Source: Flavobacteriaceae bacterium UBA5950 (GTDB lineage Bacteria; Bacteroidota; Bacteroidia; Flavobacteriales; Flavobacteriaceae). From it: a stretch of DNA of 23,310 nt. A program made the translations under genes and the position numbers. The notes under the pieces were generated by a model. The model saw only the letters and a program-made list of their open reading frames with translations, ran no database searches and was not told the origin of the DNA. Location of the stretch: contig DJCM01000002.1 of the NCBI GenBank assembly GCA_002430545.1, positions 48,040 to 71,349 on the forward strand, written 5' to 3'. Positions 16,631-23,310 of the stretch are shown here, one piece after another (the first letter of the stretch is position 1; the number at the start of each line of letters is the position of its first letter).

Positions 16631-17956
16631 ATGGCAAATGAGGGTATTCAAAATGGATTGGTTTCGGGCTTTTCCAAAAAATCAAAACAAGAGAAAATCG
16701 AATGGATTGCCAATAAATACTTTTCCAATCCTACGCAAGCCAAAGAGTTGCTTCAAACCTATTGGAACTCAGACGAACATTTACAGAACTTACACGATGA
16801 GTTTATTGAAAATGCTATCAGTAACTTTTATTTACCCCTAGCAGTTGCGCCTAACTTCGTCATCAATGGGAATAGCTATGTTCTTCCAATGATTACAGAA
16901 GAAAGCTCGGTGGTTGCTGCCTCGGCCAATGCTGCTAAATTTTGGGCTACTCGGGGGGGGTTTCATGCCGAAATAGTGGGGACAGAAAAAACAGGTCAAG
17001 TTCACTTTTTATTTACAGGATCTTTTCAAAGCCTGAAGAGCTTTTTCAACACTGTCAAACCCACGCTACTAAAGGAAACAGAAGCCATTACCAAAAACAT
17101 GCGTCAACGAGGGGGTGGTATCCTTGATATTGAACTGCTCGACTGTACCAAAAATATGGCAAACTATTACCAGTTGCACGTTCGCTTTGAAACTGCAGAT
17201 GCAATGGGTGCTAATTTTATCAATTCGTGCCTCGAGCAACTTACCCAAACGCTCCAAAATGAAGCTGCTAACTATCCTCATTTTTCTGAAACTGAAAAAC
17301 AAATCGAGGTGGTGATGAGTATCTTATCGAACTATGTGCCTGGTAGTCGCGTAAAAGCCTGGGTAAGCTGTCCTATTGCAGAGTTGGGAGATGATGGTGA
17401 TGTCCTCGCCAAAAAGTTTGTACAAGCAGTTGAAATCACACATCACAACACCTATAGAGCAGTCACGCACAACAAAGGCATTATGAATGGGGTCGATGCG
17501 TTAGCCATTGCTACAGGCAATGATTTTAGGGCAGTGGAGGCTGGCATACATGCCTATGCTGCAAAAGATGGAAACTACAGAGGGCTATCAAAAGCACGAA
17601 TAGAGAAAGATGTGTTTTGGTTTGAGCTAGAAATACCACTAGCAGTGGGAACAGTTGGTGGGTTAACAAAGCTTCATCCCATGGTTAAATGGTCGCATCA
17701 ATTGCTACAAAATCCAAATGCAAAAGGGCTAATGCAAATCATGGCAGTGAGTGGATTAGCGCAAAATTTTGCTGCCTTGCGTTCATTGGTCACCACTGGT
17801 ATCCAGAAAGGACATATGAAAATGCATTTGCTGAACATACTCAACCAAATGGGTGCCAACCAATCCGAAAAAGAGGCAATGATCAAGCACTTTACAACCA
17901 ATGTTGTTAGTTTTAATGCCGTTGAACAAGCACTAGCAGCATGGCGGAAAAACTGA
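16631..17956 (+). CDS. Hydroxymethylglutaryl-CoA reductase, class II
   Basis: Interconverts HMG-CoA and mevalonate. The 441 residues are of the class II (Pseudomonas mevalonii) type. By family alignment the catalytic set is complete: E60 in ENAISNF, K282 in THNKGIMNG, D298 in IATGND and H395 in IQKGHM. The cofactor-binding DAMGANFINSC (190-200) is also present. Class II enzymes are often labelled degradative, but in bacteria with a mevalonate pathway they act in isoprenoid synthesis. The overlapping downstream GHMP kinase favours the biosynthetic role here. Cofactor preference (NADH or NADPH) cannot be read reliably. The stop overlaps the kinase start by 16 bases. Confidence 0.96.
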   Translation: MANEGIQNGLVSGFSKKSKQEKIEWIANKYFSNPTQAKELLQTYWNSDEHLQNLHDEFIENAISNFYLPLAVAPNFVINGNSYVLPMITEESSVVAASANAAKFWATRGGFHAEIVGTEKTGQVHFLFTGSFQSLKSFFNTVKPTLLKETEAITKNMRQRGGGILDIELLDCTKNMANYYQLHVRFETADAMGANFINSCLEQLTQTLQNEAANYPHFSETEKQIEVVMSILSNYVPGSRVKAWVSCPIAELGDDGDVLAKKFVQAVEITHHNTYRAVTHNKGIMNGVDALAIATGNDFRAVEAGIHAYAAKDGNYRGLSKARIEKDVFWFELEIPLAVGTVGGLTKLHPMVKWSHQLLQNPNAKGLMQIMAVSGLAQNFAALRSLVTTGIQKGHMKMHLLNILNQMGANQSEKEAMIKHFTTNVVSFNAVEQALAAWRKN

Positions 17957-18855
17957 CATATTATAGCGCTGGGAAGTTGCTCATCACGAGTGAATATGCA
18001 GTAATTGATAGGGCTTGTGCCCTTGCTTTACCAACCAAATTGGGGCAACACATGACTATTGTTGATGCAGAAAAATATCGCTTGCATTGGGTAGCAAAGG
18101 ACATGGATGGAAAAATTTGGTTTGAAAATGATTTTGACACGATTGATTTTAACCCCATTCATCAAAAGGACAATGTGTCGAAACGGCTCCAACAAATCTT
18201 AATCAATGTGCGTGAGCAAAACCAAGATTTTTTGGCAGAATCGAGAGGAGCAGTTGTTGAAACCCAACTCGATTTTTCAAGAAACTGGGGTCTTGGAAGT
18301 TCATCGACATTGATCAACAATATAGCGCAATGGGCGAATGTAAATCCATTTGATTTGCAACAAAAAGTTTTTGGAGGAAGTGGATATGATATTGCATGTG
18401 CCCAAAAATCTAACCCTATAACTTATCAGCTAATCAATCAAAATCCCATTGTAACAGATGTGAGCTTTCACCCTCCATTTCATCAGCATTTGTTTTTCGT
18501 GTATATGAACAAAAAACAAAACAGTCGAGCTTCTATTCGTCATCACTACAAAGGTGTGACAGATCAGCTGATTGATGCACTGAACACACTCACAAAAAGG
18601 TTCATAGACGCCAAAACTGTGAGTGATTTCCAGATGCTAATGCTTGCACATGAAAGCATTGTATCCAAACTCATCGGCATTGAGCCAGTACAGGAATCTG
18701 AATTTTCAGACTATGAAGGAGTAGTCAAGAGCCTGGGTGCTTGGGGAGGAGATTTTGTTCTTGCTTGTGGCCCAACAAAAAGCAAGGAATATTTTGCAGC
18801 AAAAGGGTTTACAGTGTGTTTTCCGTATGCTGATCTTATTTCTCCAGTGATTTAA
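17941..18855 (+). CDS. GYDIA-type GHMP kinase, probable mevalonate-pathway kinase
   Basis: A small-molecule kinase of the GHMP superfamily (304 residues) of the Bacteroidota group named for its GYDIA motif. Motif 1 is YYSAGKLLITSEYAVID near the N-terminus. The ATP-loop motif 2 is GLGSSST (117-123). The GSGYDIA segment (146-152) supplies the conserved Asp region. Motif 3 is the glycine-rich LGAWGGDFVLACG near the C-terminus. It starts inside the HMG-CoA reductase gene, so coupling to that enzyme is strong. This suggests mevalonate, phosphomevalonate or a related substrate, but the substrate is inferred from context only. Its 3' end overlaps the antisense end of the sensor-kinase pseudogene by 20 bases. 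Confidence 0.88.
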   Translation: MAEKLTYYSAGKLLITSEYAVIDRACALALPTKLGQHMTIVDAEKYRLHWVAKDMDGKIWFENDFDTIDFNPIHQKDNVSKRLQQILINVREQNQDFLAESRGAVVETQLDFSRNWGLGSSSTLINNIAQWANVNPFDLQQKVFGGSGYDIACAQKSNPITYQLINQNPIVTDVSFHPPFHQHLFFVYMNKKQNSRASIRHHYKGVTDQLIDALNTLTKRFIDAKTVSDFQMLMLAHESIVSKLIGIEPVQESEFSDYEGVVKSLGAWGGDFVLACGPTKSKEYFAAKGFTVCFPYADLISPVI

Positions 18856-20021
18856 AATCAAGAGGGATCATCAAAGTCACTGCTGTTCCACTTGGCCTTC
18901 CTTTGTCATCATATAAATACTCTATATTGAAACTCAATTCATATTTGTTGTAGTAATTGAAGGTGTCAATACGCTGTTTCATAATTTGTGTGGCAAATGA
19001 CTTGTGTGTGTTTTTATACTTTTCACTTTCCTCTGCAGCTGCTGTACGTCCGATTCCATTATCAGAAATCCTACATTATAAAAAATAAGGGAGTTTTGTA
19101 AAGTGGATATCAATCTTGTTTTCGCCATCTTTTTTTACAAGTCCATGAACAATTGCATTCTCTACAACGGGTTGTAACATCATGTAGGGCAAATAGGTTG
19201 TCTCTAGTTCAATTTCATCATCAATATGAATTGTTGTTTGAATTGCTTTTTCGAGTCGAAGTCCTTGTAAATCAATATAATTTTCAATGTAGTCCAATTC
19301 ATCGTCAAGCGATATTTTGTCAAGGTTACTCATCTCGAAAGTGTTGCGTATCAGTTTAGAAAATGAGGATATGTATTTGTTGAACTTCTCTTCTCCATGA
19401 AGAACCATAGCTGCTTGCATAGCATTGAGGGCATTGAAAATAAAATGTGGATTCATTTGGGCACTATAGGCATGTGCTTCGAGATTTGAAATCTTCAAAT
19501 CTCTATCTTTTTTGATTTTTAAGATGCGATACTCGTCTAATCTCTACAAAGAAACTATGCCTAGAACCAGCATAACCATACTAAGGAGAACCCACCAAGT
19601 GCGCCAATAGGGTGGTGGTACATCCATTTGCAACTCAATAATGTTTTGTGATTGTTGACCAGACTCATTTCTTGCCATAACCATCAAATTGTACTCTCCA
19701 TACTCAAGTCCAACCAAGCGCAACTCCTCCTCGAAACTGAGCCACTCATCTGAAACTTTAGAAGTGTAAAGTTTAAAATAGTAGTCTAGGGTCTGCCCTG
19801 TAACGGAGTCCTTTTCTGGAAAATGAATGGCAAAAAAATTTTCGACTCTAGAAAGATAAATCGATCTAACTCTCTCAAGTTCCTCTGTTATTGTAATGAG
19901 TTTGTGAGTGTCGGGGCAGATATATTCAATACGATCTGAACGTACCGAAAAACTTTGCGCTTTGACTATATGCCCCTATGAAAAATAAAAAAATATAGCT
20001 TAAACCTTGGTGTAATTTCAT
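18836..20021 (-). pseudogene. Broken LytS-type sensor histidine kinase (Y_Y_Y domain, one frameshift, two nonsense codons)
   Basis: Read from the ATG at 20019-20021, this region encodes a signal peptide (MKLHQGLSYIFLFFIGAYSQ). The frame then shifts by one surplus base between 19929 and 19975, most simply in the five-base run at 19948-19952. Beyond it the frame continues through a Y_Y_Y-like periplasmic domain (RVENFFAIHFPE, GLEYGEYNLMVMARNESG) and a membrane segment after PPPYWRTWW. A TAG stop lies at 19544-19546. The linker and H-box AQMNPHFIFNALNAMQ and the N-box region (LQPVVENAIVHGL) follow. A TAA at 19076-19078 comes just before the G-box ISDNGIGRTAAAEE, and the product ends LDFKSLEK with TAA at 18836-18838. 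The 1186 bases equal 395 codons plus one. Membrane kinases of this family usually carry a beta-propeller before Y_Y_Y; none is present. No response regulator is adjacent. Confidence 0.9.
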
Positions 20022-20032
20022 TTTTTAAAAAT

Positions 20033-20050
20033 TTGGCACGATAAATGTAT
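20033..20050 (+). promoter_or_regulatory. Sigma54-like promoter (candidate)
   Basis: TTGGCACG at 20033-20040 is a perfect -24 element of the sigma54 consensus. At the correct spacing ATGT (20045-20048) stands for the -12 TTGC: the G is kept and the C is T. Transcription would start near 20060 and run toward the orphan terminator and the mechanosensitive channel gene. A 10-bp palindrome, TTAATATTAA (20050-20059), sits between. No sigma54 activator gene is in the window. Confidence 0.4.
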
Positions 20051-20059
20051 TAATATTAA

Positions 20060-20131
20060 ATGTTTTAATAATTTTTGTTAGTTATTGTTTTTTACGCCTG
20101 CACTACTTATCCCTTGGTGCAGGCGTTTTTT
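20060..20131 (+). ncRNA. Candidate small RNA or attenuated leader, about 72 nt
   Basis: The interval runs from the predicted start of the sigma54-like promoter to the end of a strong intrinsic terminator. It has a U-rich single-stranded 5' part and a GC-rich 3' hairpin, the usual shape of a bacterial small RNA. It encodes no plausible peptide. It could equally be an attenuated 5' leader of the channel gene, whose ATG is 53 bases further on. I match it to no known RNA family; both ends are inferred. Confidence 0.35.
20094..20131 (+). terminator. Strong plus-strand intrinsic terminator with no upstream plus-strand gene
   Basis: ACGCCTGCAC (20094-20103) and GTGCAGGCGT (20117-20126) form a perfect 10-bp stem with a 13-base loop, followed by six T (20126-20131). 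On the minus strand the hairpin is followed by A, so it works only for plus-strand transcripts. The nearest plus-strand gene upstream ends at 18855, more than 1.2 kb away. Confidence 0.88.
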
Positions 20132-20184
20132 ATAATCTTTAGCTATCTTTATAAATGATATAAAAATAATACCTTCACTTTTTT

Positions 20185-21429
20185 ATGGATTTAAATCGTT
20201 ACTTTTTTATTGAATTTCTAAACAAACAAAATATTGATATTGGTCTTTCTTGGTGGATTGATTTTATTGTTACATCATCCCTACTTTTACTCCTGTCTTC
20301 TCTATTGGCAATTTTTTCAAAAACGGTTATCAAAAATATTTTAATTAAACTTTCTAGACAAACAAAAACCCATTTGGATGACTACCTTTTATCGTCTGGT
20401 TTTCCAAAATATATCTCTAGGGTAATCCCTTATGTTTTTCTACTCTCTTTAGTACCATTTTGGATTGTTGATAGTCCTACTACAAACTCGAATGTAATGT
20501 TGCTGCTCAATGTATATGGGGTAATCGTTTCGATTTGGATTTTTAGAAGCATTCTCCAAACGTTGCGTTCTTTTTTGCTCACACTCGATTCATTTAAAGA
20601 CAAGCCTATAGACAGCTATGTTCAGGTTTTTATGTTGCTCATTTGGATCATCGGAATCATCGTAATTTTTTCTATCCTTACGGGAAAAGAAGTAGGATAT
20701 TTCCTAACAGCAATGGGGGCACTATCGGCAGTGCTACTATTGATATTTAAAGACACCATTTTAGGGTTTGTTGCCAGTATTCAGATTGCAGCCAATGATT
20801 TGGTGAGAATTGGCGATTGGGTTACGATGGAAAAATATGGCGCAGATGGCGATGTGATAGAGATTAACTTGTCAACTGTTAAAATTCAAAACTTTGACAA
20901 GACCATCACAACCATTCCAACATATAATCTGATTTCCGATTCGTTTAAAAACTGGAGAGGAATGGCAGAGTCTGCCGGGCGGCGAATCAAACGCTCCATT
21001 CTGATCAGTACGCCCAGTATTCGCTTTCTGGAAAGTGATGAATTAGAAAAACTGCGTCAAATTGAACGAATTTCAACCTATCTCTCAGAACGAACCTCTG
21101 AGATCGATCAAGACAATCAAGCATCGAAAAGCGATAAGTCGCTTGCCATTAATGGTCGAAATCTTACCAATTTGGGTGTTTACCGACAGTATGTTGAAAA
21201 TTATCTAAAAACGCATCCCAAAATCAGTGATCAACTAACCGTAATGTGTCGCCAGCTTCCCCCTAATCAATTTGGTGCAACTCCATTGGAAATTTATGCC
21301 TTCAGCAATGATAAAGAGTGGGTGGCATATGAGCACCTGATTGCGGATATATTTGATCATTTATTGGGTGCATTAGAATATTTTGATGTAAAGAGTTTTG
21401 AAGTAGGTTCTCCAAAAATTCGAGATTAG
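20185..21429 (+). CDS. YbdG-type mechanosensitive ion channel (MscS superfamily)
   Basis: An inner-membrane channel opened by membrane tension during hypo-osmotic shock. The 414 residues compare with about 415 for E. coli YbdG. Several N-terminal membrane segments come first. The pore-lining helix lies around FLTAMGALSAVLLLIFKDTILGF. The MscS beta domain follows (LVRIGDWVTMEKYGADGDV, TITTIPTYNLISDSFKNWRG). The segments YGADGDV and SFKNWRGMAESAGRRI are characteristic of the YbdG branch rather than of MscS itself. The gene stands alone downstream of the orphan terminator; a TAnnTTCA sequence at 20070-20077 is a possible but weak -7 element. It ends 11 bases from the convergent DUF5723 gene. Confidence 0.93.
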   Translation: MDLNRYFFIEFLNKQNIDIGLSWWIDFIVTSSLLLLLSSLLAIFSKTVIKNILIKLSRQTKTHLDDYLLSSGFPKYISRVIPYVFLLSLVPFWIVDSPTTNSNVMLLLNVYGVIVSIWIFRSILQTLRSFLLTLDSFKDKPIDSYVQVFMLLIWIIGIIVIFSILTGKEVGYFLTAMGALSAVLLLIFKDTILGFVASIQIAANDLVRIGDWVTMEKYGADGDVIEINLSTVKIQNFDKTITTIPTYNLISDSFKNWRGMAESAGRRIKRSILISTPSIRFLESDELEKLRQIERISTYLSERTSEIDQDNQASKSDKSLAINGRNLTNLGVYRQYVENYLKTHPKISDQLTVMCRQLPPNQFGATPLEIYAFSNDKEWVAYEHLIADIFDHLLGALEYFDVKSFEVGSPKIRD

Positions 21430-21440
21430 ATCTGTTTTAC

Positions 21441-22874
21441 CTACTTTATAGATGAAAACGGGAAAACATAGCTCATTCCCATCTGGATCCCGATTCCTTG
21501 TGCATCGGCTGGAGTCACAATACCACCAAAATCATTTATTGCCATATGGAATTGCAAAGGTCCAAAACGAAATGCTGCAGCACAAGCCCAGACGGTATCG
21601 CCTCCAACAATCATCATTGTAGGTGATAAGCTAAGTGCGTTACGAATCCCTAAATTAGCAGAAAATGCATAGGTGTCTCGCTTGTAATAAGGAGCCGAGT
21701 AGTGGGCATACATTGCGCCAAAGTCAAGGTTTTTAAGCAAGCGAAACTCCGCACCCATCGAAATCGTATATGGCAATTTCTCTGTGTAGGAATCATCAGT
21801 AAGCTGGAAACTAAATTCATTTTTGATATCCTCTTTAAGCTCGTCTAATACATCCTCTGGGCTTTTGTAGTTGTCTGCCTGATCGTCAATCGAGTCACTG
21901 AAATCAGTCCCTGTATAGCGATATGTTGTGTCAAGGGTTAGTTGTTTGACGTCATTTTTCCATCGTATTTGGCCAATATCCGTAACAGCTGCACTCAATA
22001 CAAGCTTTGGAGTGACCGTATAGACAAGTCCCAGATCTACCGCACAGCCCGGATTGTCGGTTGAAAAGATTTGGTTGGGGGGGTCCACGCTGATTTCATC
22101 AACCAAATCGTAAGCATCCAAAGTAAATTCTATGGGTCCAGAAACGCGTATATCAGCCTGTGCGCCAATCACAACCTCGTTGTCCAATTCGTTTCCATTG
22201 AGAGACAAGGAAAGCTTATTTGTGGTAATGTTAAATCCACCCAATAAATATTTTAATCGGAGACCAAGCCATAGTTTATTGTTTATTTCTCTAGCATAAG
22301 TCGCACTCAATTCGCTGTACACCGAGCTGTTGATTCGAGCATGTCCTGTAGAGAAGTTCTGGTCATAGAAAGGTCCATTGCCTTGGGTTAGCAATTCAAT
22401 ATAGTTTCGATCGAAGCTAATTCCACCTTTTGCACGCTGTCGAACTCCAAATCCATAATAAGAGCTACTACTCTTTGTGTCAATTTTTTTGTCAATTTTA
22501 TATTGATTAGCAGTCCTTACAAAACCAAACTGAACGAGAAGAACTTCTCCGCTGATATCAAGATAATTTTTATTTTCCAAGGCCTTACGAAATCGATTAA
22601 AATCTAAAACTAGAGAGTCTGCCAAATTTCCTGTCCCCTTCTGAATCAGGTCACTATATCTAAAATTCAAATTTGTTTCCAAGGCAAAGGATTGGATATC
22701 GATGTGTTTGGTTATGGAATCCGCAACAAATAATACAGGATTAAAATGAAGCTTTGAGGTATTGTTTTTCTGGTGATAGGTGGAATAACTAATTTGTGAG
22801 TAGCTCCAAGATATCACAAATAGTAAAACGAAAGACAACCTACCTCGCATAAAATGTAAAGTTGTATTATTCAT
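21441..22874 (-). CDS. DUF5723 family outer-membrane-type beta-barrel protein
   Basis: The 477-residue exported protein has an N-terminal signal segment (about 9-27, RGRLSFVLLFVISWSYSQ). The rest alternates aromatic and polar residues as outer-membrane beta strands do. It ends GIQMGMSYVFPFSSIK. I recognise the DUF5723 type by its overall pattern (for example LGLRLKYLLGG, GAEFRLLKNLDFGAMYAHY); its function is not established. The frame is open from a TTG at 22895, but ATG 22874 is preferred because it overlaps the upstream stop as ATGAATAA. ATG 22850 is a second possibility, placing the signal peptide right at the N-terminus. It is translationally coupled to the partial gene upstream. Confidence 0.82.
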   Translation of the reverse strand: MNNTTLHFMRGRLSFVLLFVISWSYSQISYSTYHQKNNTSKLHFNPVLFVADSITKHIDIQSFALETNLNFRYSDLIQKGTGNLADSLVLDFNRFRKALENKNYLDISGEVLLVQFGFVRTANQYKIDKKIDTKSSSSYYGFGVRQRAKGGISFDRNYIELLTQGNGPFYDQNFSTGHARINSSVYSELSATYAREINNKLWLGLRLKYLLGGFNITTNKLSLSLNGNELDNEVVIGAQADIRVSGPIEFTLDAYDLVDEISVDPPNQIFSTDNPGCAVDLGLVYTVTPKLVLSAAVTDIGQIRWKNDVKQLTLDTTYRYTGTDFSDSIDDQADNYKSPEDVLDELKEDIKNEFSFQLTDDSYTEKLPYTISMGAEFRLLKNLDFGAMYAHYSAPYYKRDTYAFSANLGIRNALSLSPTMMIVGGDTVWACAAAFRFGPLQFHMAINDFGGIVTPADAQGIGIQMGMSYVFPFSSIK

Positions 22875-23310
22875 CAACATCGATTTTAACTTCAACTTGG
22901 ACCTTTAATTCGATTGTTGAATTGGCAGAAATTATAGCATTCTTGGTTTCGGCGTCGGAAGAGCTAATCGTCAATTCAAAAGGAATCCCGTTTACATCCG
23001 CTAAGTCCGTGATTTCGTCTTGTGTTAAAGAGATCGACATTCTTCCTGTAGCGGGCTCCGTCACCTCCCCGATGTCAGAAATAGGAGCGGGATTTAGCAA
23101 TAATGGGTCCAGCTCTAAAAATACATTCTTAGAGAGAGTATCAATCATTTGTGTTCGTAGTTGAACCTCGAGAGGTAGTTCTGAGCGATAATCAAAATGT
23201 AGCGTTGCTTCAAGTATTTGGTTAAGATCACTTGTGTCAATCGCTGAACCGATGGTCAAGGTGTCTAAAATTTCTACATTATTAATATTAAAATGCAAAG
23301 GCGTTTCCGC
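22867..23310 (-). CDS. C-terminal part of a larger beta-rich protein (5' end outside window)
   Basis: The 147 visible residues run in open frame to the window edge (first codons read A-E-T-P-L-H-F). The TTG at 23296-23298 is therefore an internal leucine codon, not a start. The sequence alternates hydrophobic and polar residues, with many Asp/Glu/Thr and no cysteine, suggesting beta-sandwich repeats of an exported protein. It ends with an acidic ELKVQVEVKIDVDE. The stop overlaps the DUF5723 start by 8 bases. No family is recognised. The pairing suggests a surface or cell-envelope complex, which is inference only. Confidence 0.8.
   Translation of the reverse strand, partial: AETPLHFNINNVEILDTLTIGSAIDTSDLNQILEATLHFDYRSELPLEVQLRTQMIDTLSKNVFLELDPLLLNPAPISDIGEVTEPATGRMSISLTQDEITDLADVNGIPFELTISSSDAETKNAIISANSTIELKVQVEVKIDVDE

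Noticed and set aside
19076..20021. Stop-codon reassignment or programmed readthrough to explain the in-frame TAG and TAA in the sensor kinase
   Set aside because: TAG, TAA and TGA all serve as normal stops for intact genes in this window (for example mreB, mreC and mscS-type end in TAG), and a frameshift is also needed.
1..23310. CRISPR arrays, insertion sequences, tRNA/rRNA genes, phage or defence islands
   Set aside because: Scanning the window showed no regularly spaced repeats, transposase or integrase genes, structural RNA signatures or defence-type genes; the gene content is core and syntenic.

Overview
The window looks like an ordinary chromosomal stretch from an AT-rich, free-living member of the Bacteroidota, most likely a marine member of the Flavobacteriales. 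Three things suggest this: gene order (purH-mreBCD-mrdA-rodA; prc-surE-small membrane protein-lpxB-NlpC/P60 lipoprotein), TAnnTTTG-type -7 promoter elements in place of -35/-10 boxes, and families typical of that group (DUF5723, GYDIA-type GHMP kinase, LytS kinase with a Y_Y_Y domain). Shine-Dalgarno sequences are mostly absent. I see no phage, insertion sequence, CRISPR array, tRNA or rRNA.

Layout. 1-828: 3' half of groEL and its intrinsic terminator. 829-2871: a GAF-domain free-methionine-sulfoxide-reductase-like gene whose ATG touches the groEL terminator T tract, then purH with its own promoter. 2900-8340: the rod-shape/elongasome operon mreB-mreC-mreD-mrdA-rodA, with most junctions overlapping. 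8341-11577 (minus): prc protease followed by a lone DppC-type permease that starts at TTG. 11694-14311: surE, a 98-residue membrane protein, lpxB and an NlpC/P60 lipoprotein, all overlapping. 14469-16539 (minus): a POT peptide transporter overlapping a periplasmic thioredoxin-fold protein. 16631-18855: class II HMG-CoA reductase overlapping a GHMP kinase, a mevalonate-pathway pair. 18836-20021 (minus): a LytS-type sensor kinase gene broken by one frameshift and two nonsense codons. 20022-20184: a sigma54-like promoter and a strong plus-strand terminator with no plus-strand gene between them. 20185-21429: a YbdG-type mechanosensitive channel. 21441-23310 (minus): a DUF5723 outer-membrane-type protein and the 3' end of an exported beta-rich protein running out of the window.

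Most genes serve the envelope: cell-wall elongation, lipid A synthesis, wall hydrolysis, periplasmic proteolysis and redox, peptide uptake, isoprenoid precursors and osmotic protection. No obviously new multi-gene system is visible. The observations most worth checking are the reconstructed kinase pseudogene, which is in no simple ORF list, and the candidate small RNA or leader at about 20060-20131.
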